DNA of 64,000 nt from positions 6,915 through 70,914 of the forward strand of contig DATIIH010000009.1 in NCBI GenBank assembly GCA_035479875.1, read 5' to 3'. Positions 33,172 through 43,485 of this stretch are shown in pieces. Each line of letters begins with the position of its first letter. The stretch's first letter is position 1. The notes under the pieces are model-generated. The model was not told where the DNA came from. It saw nothing but the letters and a program-made list of their open reading frames with translations, and did no database searches. Both the position numbers and the translations under genes were made by a program. Origin of the DNA: PMNU01 sp035479875. Lineage in GTDB: Bacteria; Patescibacteriota; Saccharimonadia; Saccharimonadales; UBA4665.

Positions 33172-33259
33172 GAGAGAACGAGCTGCAAGCGACGAAGAAC
33201 TGGTCCTGGGCTCGCTGCGCTCGTGCGGAGGTTCCTCATCGCTTGCAGCTCGTTCTCTC
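33172..33259. repeat. Long hairpin element, copy B
   Basis: Arms 33172-33200 and 33231-33259 pair over 29 bp with two mismatches. The 30-nt loop (33201-33230) is identical to the loop of copy C at 51079-51108 and homologous to copy A. The outer arm sequences are unrelated to the other copies. It lies between the aldolase stop and the PfkB-family gene, in a same-strand gap of 181 nt. It lacks a U-run typical of terminators. Confidence 0.85.
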
Positions 33260-33269
33260 AAATTAATAA

Positions 33270-33299
33270 TTGCCAAGGTCGGTGCCTCTGTGGCACAAT
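33270..33299 (+). promoter_or_regulatory. Promoter of the PfkB-family kinase gene
   Basis: TTGCCA (33270-33275), an 18-nt spacer and CACAAT (33294-33299). The -35 starts 10 nt after hairpin copy B ends, the same arrangement as at copies A and C. Confidence 0.5.
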
Positions 33300-33339
33300 A
33301 AACGTAAGCGAAATGGCTAAGTGAACCGAAAGAGGGGGT

Positions 33340-34350
33340 ATGCACCACCAGTTTGACGTAATGAGTATTGGTGACATAGTGACCGATGCTTTTATTAAGT
33401 TATTCGACGACCAAGCCAAAGTGGTTAAAGACGACCGCGATGGCAAATGGTTGGCCATGCCTTTTGGCACTAAGATTCCATTTGATTTCGCCGAAGTAAT
33501 CGAAGGCGTAGGCAATGCCGCCAACGGCGCGGTAGCGTTTGCTCGCCTGGGCATGCACACCAGCTTCGTAACCAACGTAGGCGGCGACCAACAGGGACGC
33601 GACATGATCATGAGCCTGGGTAAAAATAAAGTAGATACTCGTTTTGTGCGTGTTAATCCCGACAAAAAGAGCAACTACCATTATGTGCTCTGGTACGGCG
33701 CCGAACGCACCATCCTGATTAAGCATGAAGAGTATGCATACCATTGGCCACATGTTCCTGCCACCGAACTGCCGCGTTGGGTCTACTTTAGCTCGATTAG
33801 CGAACATGCTATCTCTTACCACGATGACGTCGCTGACTGGCTGGATGCTCATCCCGACATTCACTTGGCCTTCCAGCCCGGCACTTTCCAGATGGAAGCT
33901 GGTGCGCGCCGGCTCAAGCGCATTTATAAGCGCTCCTCAGTATTGATTCTAAACCGCGAAGAGGCCGTGATTGTGGGCGGGGGGCGCCACGATGACATTA
34001 ATGACCTGTTCGACAAATTGCATGAGCTTGGTCCACAGGTGATTGTGATAACCGATGGGCCCGCTGGCGCCTACGCCAGTGATGGGCGCAAACGTCTCAA
34101 GATGCCGCTATACCCAGATGTTAAACCGCCTATTGACCGCACTGGTGCTGGTGATGCCTTCGCTTCGACATTTGTTGCCGCTGCTGCTAAAGGCATGAGT
34201 CTCGAAGACGCTTTGCGCTGGGCGCCCATCAACTCTATGAGTGTTTGCCAAAAAGTTGGCGCTCAAGCTGGTTTGCTGAGCGAAAAAGAACTCCTTGGCT
34301 ATCTCCATAAAGCGCCAATGCACTATAAGCCCACGCCGCTAAATAAGTAG
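33340..34350 (+). CDS. PfkB-family carbohydrate kinase
   Basis: The 336-aa ribokinase-fold protein starts FDVMSIGDIVTDAFIKL, has VGNAANGAVAFARLGMHTSFVTNVGGDQQGRDM (sugar-site loop) and the C-terminal anion-hole/catalytic motif DRTGAGDAFASTFVAAAAKG. It phosphorylates a sugar, nucleoside or sugar-phosphate using ATP. Position next to aldolase makes a fructose-6-phosphate or ribose-type substrate reasonable but unproven. AGAGGGGG precedes the ATG closely (1-5 nt spacing). A start at ATG 33361 would lose the first beta-strand. Confidence 0.9.
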   Translation: MHHQFDVMSIGDIVTDAFIKLFDDQAKVVKDDRDGKWLAMPFGTKIPFDFAEVIEGVGNAANGAVAFARLGMHTSFVTNVGGDQQGRDMIMSLGKNKVDTRFVRVNPDKKSNYHYVLWYGAERTILIKHEEYAYHWPHVPATELPRWVYFSSISEHAISYHDDVADWLDAHPDIHLAFQPGTFQMEAGARRLKRIYKRSSVLILNREEAVIVGGGRHDDINDLFDKLHELGPQVIVITDGPAGAYASDGRKRLKMPLYPDVKPPIDRTGAGDAFASTFVAAAAKGMSLEDALRWAPINSMSVCQKVGAQAGLLSEKELLGYLHKAPMHYKPTPLNK

Positions 34351-34387
34351 CCTCCGAGGTGGTGCTTATGGTAATCTGTTGGTAGTT

Positions 34388-35647
34388 ATGACACGATTTT
34401 TGTCGCAGGCATTGGGGGCGAGGGAACCCACGTTTAGTAGCAGCTTGCGCGCGCTAGAGCAAGCTGCCGGGCGGCCCAATACCGATATCCGTTTGACGGC
34501 TGAGGTGATGCAGCGTATGCGCCGTAAGATTGCCGAGCTTGGCCTGGATTCGTCGGACACTACCGGCCCAGAGCTGTACCAGGCGCTCGAAGAGCGCTTG
34601 CGTGCCGACGAATCAACCGTACGCAAAGCTCTTGGCGTAGCCGAAGGCGCGAGTGCCGACGATGTACTGCGTAAAGTGCAACAGTTTGTGTCAAAGCATG
34701 ATATGCCCAAGACCTGTTTTGCTTTAAAGGCTAGCGTGGCCAAACGTCTGCTCAAAAAGAAATTTCCCAAGAACGCGATGAAGCAGCTGGGTTACCGCTC
34801 GCAGGAGTCGATGCTCAAGCATGAGCAAGCCGCAGCCATCTACGCTGCCGCCGCAATCGTCGAGCCGGCCACGTGGCACAAGGCCTTTCGCGACCAATAC
34901 ACTAAGCTCAGTCCCAGTGATTTCGAGATGCGCGCTATTAGCTTGGTGCAGCCAAATACCAAGCGCTGGCAAACACTGGCACATCCGTATGTACAAGCGG
35001 CCAAGCACAATTTGCTATCATACCCCGAGCTCGGCGCGATAGTGATGCTGCCCATGGAGCAAGACATCGACGGCCTTGCGATCACGACGCTGTTATTAGT
35101 GCTCGAAGAAATGAATGGCGTGCGCGCCCACAGCAGCTACGCTAAGTTGCAACAGGTTAAGCCCGACTTCGGCGCAATTATCCAGCGTACATCGGTGAGC
35201 GAACCGTACACCACCGCTCAACTTGCTGGCCAGCCGGTGCCGTGGCGGATGATCCAGCACTATTACGCTCGCTTTGCCGATGCTTACCAGCCGGATATTT
35301 TTGAGCCGCATGTGCAGCTCGACGACCTTAGCTGGTATGGTGGCGAACAGGCCCTTGCCGCGCTTGAGCCGAGCCTTAGTTTTTGGCAAGACACCGAATG
35401 CCTGGGCTTACTGCACGACGACGGCTCGATTGTGTCGTGCAACGTGCTCGATGTAGCCCTTAACTTTTGCAATAAACTGCCGTTTTACGAACGGGTAGTG
35501 CACTTTGTGCGTGGCAATTTGTGGCACGAACTGATGATGCGCTATCTCAATCAAGAGAACTTAGAGGCCGCCGTCCACCGCCAACTGTCTGCCGAGCTTG
35601 AACAGCCACTGGCGCTGGAGGCCGAACCTGTATACAATGAAGCATAA
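34388..35647 (+). CDS. Hypothetical protein (419 aa)
   Basis: The protein has no recognisable family. The N-terminal third is helical and charged (SSLRALEQAAGRPNTDIRLTAEVMQRMRRKIAELGL, GPELYQALEERLRADESTVRKALGVA). A middle segment has basic KRLLKKKFPKNAMKQLGYRSQESMLKHEQAAAIYAAAAI, and the rest is mixed alpha/beta with several Trp. The TTG start 9 nt earlier is less likely than ATG 34388. Sixteen nt separate it from the LOG-like gene and only single-gene signals are seen. Probably cytoplasmic. It may be a lineage-specific gene, as the sequence carries no signal peptide or membrane helix. Confidence 0.65.
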   Translation: MTRFLSQALGAREPTFSSSLRALEQAAGRPNTDIRLTAEVMQRMRRKIAELGLDSSDTTGPELYQALEERLRADESTVRKALGVAEGASADDVLRKVQQFVSKHDMPKTCFALKASVAKRLLKKKFPKNAMKQLGYRSQESMLKHEQAAAIYAAAAIVEPATWHKAFRDQYTKLSPSDFEMRAISLVQPNTKRWQTLAHPYVQAAKHNLLSYPELGAIVMLPMEQDIDGLAITTLLLVLEEMNGVRAHSSYAKLQQVKPDFGAIIQRTSVSEPYTTAQLAGQPVPWRMIQHYYARFADAYQPDIFEPHVQLDDLSWYGGEQALAALEPSLSFWQDTECLGLLHDDGSIVSCNVLDVALNFCNKLPFYERVVHFVRGNLWHELMMRYLNQENLEAAVHRQLSAELEQPLALEAEPVYNEA

Positions 35648-35663
35648 GGATTAAGCTAGAGAG

Positions 35664-36317
35664 ATGACCCCTGATTTGAACGACCTAAAATTTTTGCGCT
35701 ACTCTATTTGTGTGTCCGGCGCAGCCGCTGGGCCTACTGTTGCGGCCGACCACGAGCTGGCCGAGCGACTTGGTGCGGCAATTGCCAAAAGCGGCCACAA
35801 TCTTACCACCGGCGCTACTGTAGGCTTGCCGTACTTTGCCGCCCTTGGTGCCAAAAAGGCAAAGGGCACGAGCATTGGCTTTTCGCCGGCTGGCAGCCTG
35901 CGAGAGCACGTGCATAAGTACCGTTTACCGTTCGACGTATTCGACTTTATCAATTTCACCGGCCTGACATACGTCGGCCGCGATTTGTATCTGGTGCAGA
36001 GCAGTGACGCAGTCATTACTATCGGCGGCCGTTTTGGTAGTCTGCACGAATTTACCTCGGCGCTCGAAGCCCACAAACCCTGCGGCATTTTGCTCGGCAG
36101 CGGCGGCGCGGCCGATGCCATTCCCGACCTCATGAAATTATTACCGCCACCGCACCACGATTTGGTGGTATACGACACCAACCCCGAGCAACTCGTCAAG
36201 AAAATTATCGCCGTGCTCGACGAAAAATACTCCGACCTCCACAAAGAGTTCGCCCACCACGACATGCACTGGTTCTTACGCGAAACTTCCACTAATCCAC
36301 CGCCGCACGCCGGCTAA
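35664..36317 (+). CDS. LOG-like (SLOG/Rossmann) nucleotide-binding protein
   Basis: The 217-aa protein has a LOG/SLOG-type Rossmann fold: YSICVSGAAAGPTVAADHELAERLGAAIAKSGHNLTTGATVGLPYFAALGAKKAKG, then VITIGGRFGSLHEFTSALEAHKPCGIL. The GGRFGSLHE segment corresponds to the PGGxGTxxE nucleotide-binding motif of the 'Lonely guy' and TIGR00725-like proteins, with RF and SL substitutions, so phosphoribohydrolase activity is uncertain. IGFSPAG...REH fits a purine-nucleotide pocket. A short membrane protein gene follows after 12 nt. Confidence 0.85.
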   Translation: MTPDLNDLKFLRYSICVSGAAAGPTVAADHELAERLGAAIAKSGHNLTTGATVGLPYFAALGAKKAKGTSIGFSPAGSLREHVHKYRLPFDVFDFINFTGLTYVGRDLYLVQSSDAVITIGGRFGSLHEFTSALEAHKPCGILLGSGGAADAIPDLMKLLPPPHHDLVVYDTNPEQLVKKIIAVLDEKYSDLHKEFAHHDMHWFLRETSTNPPPHAG

Positions 36318-36329
36318 GGGGCACTCACT

Positions 36330-36458
36330 ATGGGCGACGACAATCAGGAAAATTTAGATCCCAAAGCCAAAAAAGAAGTCGCCCTGAGTGAGATTGTGCT
36401 TGCGGTGTTAGGTCTGGGCGGTATCGCCTTGGTTGTCTACCTGGCCTGGCTCAGATAG
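36330..36458 (+). CDS. Small single-pass membrane protein (42 aa)
   Basis: A 42-codon ORF begins at ATG 36330, with AAGGGG 8 nt upstream overlapping the LOG-like gene's stop. The product has a charged N-terminus (MGDDNQENLDPKAKKEVALSE) and one C-terminal transmembrane helix (IVLAVLGLGGIALVVYLAWLR). The Shine-Dalgarno sequence, proper TM pattern and exact fit between two genes support it. Function unknown. It could be a regulatory membrane peptide. Confidence 0.65.
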   Translation: MGDDNQENLDPKAKKEVALSEIVLAVLGLGGIALVVYLAWLR

Positions 36459-36479
36459 CGTTGGCGCCCCTCAAACTGT

Positions 36480-36485
36480 TACAAT
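36480..36485 (+). promoter_or_regulatory. -10 box of uvrB, 7 nt from its GTG start
   Basis: TACAAT at 36480-36485 leaves only ATAAGCT before GTG 36493. A transcript initiating 6-8 nt downstream would begin at the GTG, making it a leaderless mRNA with a non-AUG start, which is uncommon. Confidence 0.6.
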
Positions 36486-36492
36486 ATAAGCT

Positions 36493-38454
<1,962 letters not shown>

Positions 38455-38500
38455 GCGTTATTGCTTGCCAGACGTCAGATTACGTGTTACTAGTTGATGC

Positions 38501-39256
38501 ATGAAACAAAATCCTGGAGCCAGACGATCACCTCCTCCCGCATCCTTTGGGCATGGAGATAGCCCACCAACCGGTTCAGGCCGCCGAGCGGCCAAATCTG
38601 CGGGTACAGCTGACTTAGCAACTTGGAATATGCGTCGTATGCTCCACAACGGTGTATACGGTGTAGGCCGCGAAGCGGAGTACGGCAGTTTTAACAACCT
38701 TGTAGATACGTGGGGTACGCTAGCCAGTAATCATGGCCTTGCATTGGTTACGTTCGAGGACTGTCGTATCCCCGTTGGGTTTAGGTATTTGACTGGGCAG
38801 CAGATACACACCTGGGGCGAGCAGCACGGAACGCGGCCCAGGCCAACCATGGAGTGGGCAGAGCGTGTTGCGAACCACGCGGCACGCGTCCCCGGAGCGC
38901 CGGGTAGTTTTGATAGTGAGTTCACTGTCACTGGGTGGAAATTTATGCGGTCGGCCGTGCCGGCTCTTGGTAGACGCCAGCCTGTTCGTATGGACCTAGG
39001 TATTTATGCCCGCCCCGCCGACAAACCGCCGGAGGACAACACACTGGTTGCGGAATACAATTGTCTGCAAGATTATTATGCCGGAAGACGGCCTGAACGT
39101 CCTGACGGGCTGAGTATGTCGATTGCAACAGTAGTAGTGCCGGGGGTAGTGACCTGCAACGAAGATGCACGAGAGCGCCTAGTTGCCTTTACGGATGCTT
39201 GTGCGGAGCAGTTCTCGCCGGTGTCGGCACGGGTAAGCGCTTTTGGAGTGCTCTAG
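38501..39256 (+). CDS. Hypothetical protein (251 aa)
   Basis: The protein has a Pro/Gly/Ser/Arg-rich N-terminal tail of about 40 residues (PGARRSPPPASFGHGDSPPTGSGRRAAKS) and a folded part from about residue 45 (WNMRRMLHNGVYGVGREAEYGSFNNLVDTWGTLASNHGLALVTFED). Isolated Cys in EDCRIP, NCLQDYY, VTCNED and DACAEQF may be structural. No family is recognised and no signal peptide is seen. Codons such as CGG and GGA appear more than in flanking core genes by eye. It sits between uvrB and gatC with its own weak TTACTA-like -10. Confidence 0.55.
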   Translation: MKQNPGARRSPPPASFGHGDSPPTGSGRRAAKSAGTADLATWNMRRMLHNGVYGVGREAEYGSFNNLVDTWGTLASNHGLALVTFEDCRIPVGFRYLTGQQIHTWGEQHGTRPRPTMEWAERVANHAARVPGAPGSFDSEFTVTGWKFMRSAVPALGRRQPVRMDLGIYARPADKPPEDNTLVAEYNCLQDYYAGRRPERPDGLSMSIATVVVPGVVTCNEDARERLVAFTDACAEQFSPVSARVSAFGVL

Positions 39257-39323
39257 ATGCGACCTCCTCATGTGCGGCGAGGGCGTTAAAATTTTCACGC
39301 CAATCTGATATAGTAGAGTAAAT

Positions 39324-39617
39324 ATGGCAGACCTCACGCGTGATGATGTATTGAAGCTGGCTCGGTTGGCCCGACTAACCATTACCGACGAAGAGGTCGA
39401 AAAGTACCGCAAAGAGCTTACGGAGATCTTGCACTACGTTGAACAACTCCAGAATGTCGATGTCGCTGGTCTCCAGCCGACTACACAGGTAACTGGGCTG
39501 ACTAACGTCATGCGCGAGGACGAAGTGCAGGACTATGGCACCTCGCGTGAAGATTTGCTACGTGGCGTACCACAGGTTGAAGATAACCAGATTAAAGTGA
39601 AGAGGATGATCGGATGA
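39324..39617 (+). CDS. gatC: Aspartyl/glutamyl-tRNA amidotransferase subunit C
   Basis: The 97-aa protein has the typical GatC pattern DVLKLARLARLTITDEEVEKYRKELTEILHYVEQLQNVDVAGLQPTTQVTGLTNVMREDEVQD. It stabilises the GatAB complex that converts Glu-tRNA(Gln)/Asp-tRNA(Asn) to Gln/Asn forms, needed when GlnRS or AsnRS is missing. TATAGT (39309-39314) ends 9 nt before the ATG (leaderless). It starts the gatC-gatA-(membrane protein)-gatB operon with ATGA overlaps. Confidence 0.95.
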   Translation: MADLTRDDVLKLARLARLTITDEEVEKYRKELTEILHYVEQLQNVDVAGLQPTTQVTGLTNVMREDEVQDYGTSREDLLRGVPQVEDNQIKVKRMIG

Positions 39618-41038
39618 GCCAGTGGCTCCCGGTTGCCGATCTCGCCGCCAAAGTTAAAGCCGGCGAGCTGAAGGCACTCGACCTCGTTAACCAGGCGTTG
39701 GCCACCGTAGACGCTAAAAAAGAGTACAACGCTGTCATCGTCGTACTTGCCGATCGGGCTCGTGAACGCGCCGCAAATGTTGACGCCAACGTGGCTGCCA
39801 AACAGGAAACTGGCCGATTGGCTGGCGTGCCTTTCATCGCCAAAGACAACTATTTGGTGTTTGGCGCCGAAACCACCGCGGCTAGCAACATGTTGCGTGG
39901 CTTTACCGCGCCATACCAAGCGACGGTGATTGAACTTTTGGAAGCCGAGGGCGCAATCTGTGTAGCAAAGGCCAACCTCGACGCCTTTGCCCATGGCGCC
40001 AGCACCGAAAACAGTGACTTTTTTACCACCAAAAACCCACTCGATAAAGAACGTGTGCCTGGCGGCTCCTCTGGTGGCTCGGCCGCTAGTGTAGTACTCG
40101 ACATAGTACCATTCGCTCTGGGTACCGATACCGGCGGCTCCGTCCGCCAGCCAGCCAGCTTTGTGGGCTGCGTGGGCTACAAGCCTACGTACGGTCTGAT
40201 GTCACGGTATGGCATCGTAGCTATGGCGAGTAGCACAGACGTCGTGGGCGTGCTAGCCCGAACGGTAGACGACGCGGCATATGTCACTGACATAATGGCT
40301 GGCCGCGACTCACGCGACAGCACCACTATTGAACGTGATGCCGATAGCTATGCCGACCTCAAGGCCGATGTGCAAGGTAAGAAATTCGGCATTATTAAAG
40401 AGTGGATGAGCGGTGGCCTGGACGGCAACGTCAAACAAGTTATCCAGGCAGCGGCCGACAAGCTACGTGCCGCCGGTGCCGACGTGCAAGAAGTGAGCTT
40501 GCCCTCACTACCGCTTGCGCTGGCTGTGTACTACATTGTGGTGCCAGCCGAAGTCAGTAGCAACCTTAGCCGCTACGACGGCCAGCGCTGGCGTTTTAGC
40601 TATGATAACCCCAAAGACCTAGACGAAAGTTACACTAAATCACGCGGCGAAGGCTTTGGCGCCGAAGCCAAGCGTCGAATTATGGTCGGTACCTACGTGC
40701 TCAGCAGCGGCTACTACGACGCTTACTACACTAAAGCGCAAACCGTGCGCACCAAATTGATTAATGAGTTTGATGATGCGTTCAAGCAGTTCGACTTTTT
40801 GATTGGGCCCGTGGCACCCACAGTGGCTTTTAAGATCGGCCAAAATTCGGACGACCCACTACAAATGTACTTGGCCGACGTGATGACTGTAGGCGCCAGC
40901 TTGGCCGGCATTCCCTCTATTAGTGTGCCCGCCGGCCTGGCCGACGGCTTGCCGGTTGGCTTGCAGATCATGGCGCCGCAGCGCGCTGATCACGCCTTGC
41001 TTAGCACTGCTAAAAAGGCGCAGGAGTTATTAGTATGA
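39614..41038 (+). CDS. gatA: Aspartyl/glutamyl-tRNA amidotransferase subunit A
   Basis: The 474-aa amidase-signature enzyme has FIAKDNYLVFGAETTAASNMLRGFTAPYQATVIELLEAEGA, catalytic Ser-cisSer-Lys elements (Lys in AKDN, GGSSGGSAASV), DTGGSVRQPASFVGCVGYKPTYGLMSRYGIVAMASS and LIGPVAPTVAFKIG. It releases ammonia from glutamine and channels it to GatB. Overlaps gatC by ATGA and the following membrane protein gene by ATGA. Confidence 0.97.
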   Translation: MSQWLPVADLAAKVKAGELKALDLVNQALATVDAKKEYNAVIVVLADRARERAANVDANVAAKQETGRLAGVPFIAKDNYLVFGAETTAASNMLRGFTAPYQATVIELLEAEGAICVAKANLDAFAHGASTENSDFFTTKNPLDKERVPGGSSGGSAASVVLDIVPFALGTDTGGSVRQPASFVGCVGYKPTYGLMSRYGIVAMASSTDVVGVLARTVDDAAYVTDIMAGRDSRDSTTIERDADSYADLKADVQGKKFGIIKEWMSGGLDGNVKQVIQAAADKLRAAGADVQEVSLPSLPLALAVYYIVVPAEVSSNLSRYDGQRWRFSYDNPKDLDESYTKSRGEGFGAEAKRRIMVGTYVLSSGYYDAYYTKAQTVRTKLINEFDDAFKQFDFLIGPVAPTVAFKIGQNSDDPLQMYLADVMTVGASLAGIPSISVPAGLADGLPVGLQIMAPQRADHALLSTAKKAQELLV

Positions 41039-41448
41039 TGTTGCGCATTATCGGCATTAGCGTTGCCGCGCTGTTAATCGTTTTTTTGGTTGCGCTTTTG
41101 GTATGGTGGCGCCGGCGTCCCGGCAAGCTAGACACGCTGTACTTTAGCGAGCAGTGGGCTGAACTGCAAAAACTATGCAGCAGCAAAGCCACTTGGCCAG
41201 AAGCGGTGCTGAGCGCCGACCGTCTGCTTGGTCAAGCCCTAGCTAAAAAGCACATCCGCGGCCGCACGATGGGCACGCAGCTCATGAAAGCCCAACGTAC
41301 CTTTAGCGACAACGACAGTGTATGGTTTGCCCACAAGCTGCGCGGCAAAATCGAGGCCGACCCCGCTCTCAAACTCAAGCAGGCCGACGTTAAACAGGCA
41401 CTCATGGGCGTCCGCCAAGCGCTTAAGGATATTGGAGCGCTGGCATGA
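41035..41448 (+). CDS. Single-pass membrane protein encoded between gatA and gatB
   Basis: The 137-aa protein has one N-terminal transmembrane helix (IIGISVAALLIVFLVALLVWW) followed by a helical cytoplasmic domain with conserved-looking AELQKLCSSKATWPEAVLSADRLLGQALAKKHIRGRTMGTQLMKAQRTF and DNDSVWFAHKLRGKIEADP. No family is recognised. It overlaps both gatA (ATGA) and gatB (ATGA), so its synthesis is coupled to the amidotransferase. Whether it tethers GatCAB to the membrane is untested speculation. Confidence 0.8.
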   Translation: MMLRIIGISVAALLIVFLVALLVWWRRRPGKLDTLYFSEQWAELQKLCSSKATWPEAVLSADRLLGQALAKKHIRGRTMGTQLMKAQRTFSDNDSVWFAHKLRGKIEADPALKLKQADVKQALMGVRQALKDIGALA

Positions 41449-42926
41449 TCGATCCGACTGTTCGCGCTCAGTATACGGCCACTATTGGCATCGAGTGTCA
41501 TGTGCAGCTTAAAACCGCAACCAAGCTGTTTGATGGTGTAGGGAACGACGCCCGAGAAGCACCGCCCAACACTCTAGCAGGGCCGCTGAGTTTTGGTCTG
41601 CCCGGCACCCTGCCAGTACTTAACAAAGAAGCGGTACACCTCGGCATGCGTGCGGCTTATGCTCTCGGCACAGTGCCGCAGCCCTACAGCGAGTTCGATC
41701 GCAAGCATTATTTTTATCCTGACCTGCCTACCGGCTACCAGATTACCCAGTACGCCCACCCAATTGTTTTGGGCGGATCGGTTGACATCGAAGTTGACGG
41801 CCAAACCAAAACCATCGGCATCACTCGTGCTCACCTAGAGGCCGACGCTGGCAAGTCTACCCATCCAGCCGGCAAAGACTACAGCCTGGTAGACCTCAAC
41901 CGCGCAGGCACGCCGCTACTCGAAATCGTTTCTGAGCCGGACATGCATTCGGCCGTCGATGCTAAAGCCTACGCCCACGAATTGTATTTAAGGATGCGCT
42001 ACGCAGGCGTCTCCGACTGCAACCTGTACTATGGCAACATGCGCTTTGACGTTAACGTGAGCGTGAGCAAAACAAATGAGCTCGGCACGCGCAGCGAAAC
42101 CAAAAATCTCAATAGTTTCCGTGCCGTCGAAAAAGCAATCGAGTATGAAGTTAACCGTCAGATTGAACTTCTCGAAAAAGGCGAAAAGATTGTGCAGGAG
42201 ACCCGCGGTTGGGATGATGCCAAACAGCGCACCTTCTCGCAGCGCACCAAAGAAGATGCCCATGATTACCGTTATTTTCCAGACCCTGACATTCCGCCCG
42301 TTAAGCTCGACGACGCCCATATCGAGGCCGTCAAAAATGAAATGCCCATTTTGCCCGATGAATGGCGCAGCCGGCTCAGCATTCTAGGCCTCACACGTCC
42401 ATCCATGGAAACGCTTTTGGAAGCCGAACTCGACGACCCGACCGTCAGCTACCTGGCGTTAATCGAAGAAGTCTTGGGCGAGCATGATTTTGCCAAACAA
42501 CTCGCCAATTGGTTTGTAAACCTCGAGATCCCACTACGCCGCGACGAAGCATTCAAGGCCAACCCCGTGCTTACTAACCAAGGCCGCTTGCATGTATACC
42601 GCGCAACAGCCGAGCTGGTCGCCGCGGGCAAGCTCAGCTCATCTAACGCCAAAGCTCTAATTACCGCCACCCTGGGCGGCACCGAGCAAGTGCAAGACGT
42701 CGAAGCCTTTGCTAAAGACCACAATCTCATCCAAGAGTCTGATACTGGTGCGCTGGACGCCATCGTCAAACAAGTATTGGCCGAAAACCCCAAAGCCGCC
42801 GAAGACGTACGCAGTGGCGAAATGAAAGCCATCGGCTTTTTGGTAGGCCAAATAATGAAGGCCAGTCAGGGTCGCGCCAATCCAGCCATGGCGCAGGATC
42901 TTATTAAAAAACAACTAGGTTTGTAG
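41445..42926 (+). CDS. gatB: Aspartyl/glutamyl-tRNA amidotransferase subunit B
   Basis: The 493-aa protein has IGIECHVQLKTATKLFDG, KHYFYPDLPTGYQITQYAHPI, HLEADAGKSTHPAGKDYSLVDLNRAGTPLLEIVSEPDM and CNLYYGNMRFDVNVSVSKTNELGTRSETKNLNSFRAVEKAIEYE, and ends with the tail domain (EQVQDVEAFAKDHNLIQESDTGALDAIVKQVLAENPKAAEDVRSGEMKAIGFLVGQIMKASQGRANPA). It binds and activates the mischarged tRNA. Overlaps the upstream membrane protein gene by ATGA and is followed 4 nt later by a Nudix gene. Confidence 0.97.
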   Translation: MIDPTVRAQYTATIGIECHVQLKTATKLFDGVGNDAREAPPNTLAGPLSFGLPGTLPVLNKEAVHLGMRAAYALGTVPQPYSEFDRKHYFYPDLPTGYQITQYAHPIVLGGSVDIEVDGQTKTIGITRAHLEADAGKSTHPAGKDYSLVDLNRAGTPLLEIVSEPDMHSAVDAKAYAHELYLRMRYAGVSDCNLYYGNMRFDVNVSVSKTNELGTRSETKNLNSFRAVEKAIEYEVNRQIELLEKGEKIVQETRGWDDAKQRTFSQRTKEDAHDYRYFPDPDIPPVKLDDAHIEAVKNEMPILPDEWRSRLSILGLTRPSMETLLEAELDDPTVSYLALIEEVLGEHDFAKQLANWFVNLEIPLRRDEAFKANPVLTNQGRLHVYRATAELVAAGKLSSSNAKALITATLGGTEQVQDVEAFAKDHNLIQESDTGALDAIVKQVLAENPKAAEDVRSGEMKAIGFLVGQIMKASQGRANPAMAQDLIKKQLGL

Positions 42927-42930
42927 CCCG

Positions 42931-43485
42931 ATGAAGCCTTGGACGCGCATCGATCCCACCGCGGTTAATAAGCTTAGTTACAGGACGATAATAGCGAAGA
43001 CGTTTAGACTGCCCGACGGAAGCATCCGAGAGTTTGGTACCAAAGACGAAGAAGGGTCCGAAGCGGTTGGTGTAATCGCGCTTACGGAGAGCAACCAAGT
43101 AGTTATCGTGCGCCTGTTTCGGCCCGGTCCGGAGCAGGTAATGGAAGAGATTCCCGGCGGCGGCATGGAAGCAGGTGAGACTCCATTACAGGCGGCGGCG
43201 CGTGAGTTACAAGAAGAGACAGGGTATCAGGGTACCTTTACGTATTTGGGCGAAGTGAAATATGACGCGTACACCAACACACGTCGTCATTACGTCATGG
43301 CCACCGGCTGCGCTCGCACTACGACAGGGCAAAAATTAGACCACGAAGAGCGCTCCCTCGAAGTGGTCATGATATCAATAGAGACGCTGATTGCAAACGC
43401 CAGAGCCGGACGCATGACAGACCCCGGTGCAGTGTTGCTTGCCTATGATATCTTGAGAAAAATGCAAGGCACGCGTCAGTCATGA
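42931..43485 (+). CDS. Nudix hydrolase, ADP-ribose pyrophosphatase-like
   Basis: The 184-aa protein has EIPGGGMEAGETPLQAAARELQEETGYQG, a full Nudix box, preceded by VGVIALTESNQVVIVRLFRPGPEQVMEE, typical of ADP-sugar pyrophosphatases (NudF/YjhB group). It probably cleaves ADP-ribose or ADP/UDP-sugars to sugar phosphate plus NMP. The last four bases overlap the galU start (ATGA), consistent with sugar-nucleotide metabolism, and it follows gatB by 4 nt. Confidence 0.9.
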   Translation: MKPWTRIDPTAVNKLSYRTIIAKTFRLPDGSIREFGTKDEEGSEAVGVIALTESNQVVIVRLFRPGPEQVMEEIPGGGMEAGETPLQAAARELQEETGYQGTFTYLGEVKYDAYTNTRRHYVMATGCARTTTGQKLDHEERSLEVVMISIETLIANARAGRMTDPGAVLLAYDILRKMQGTRQS

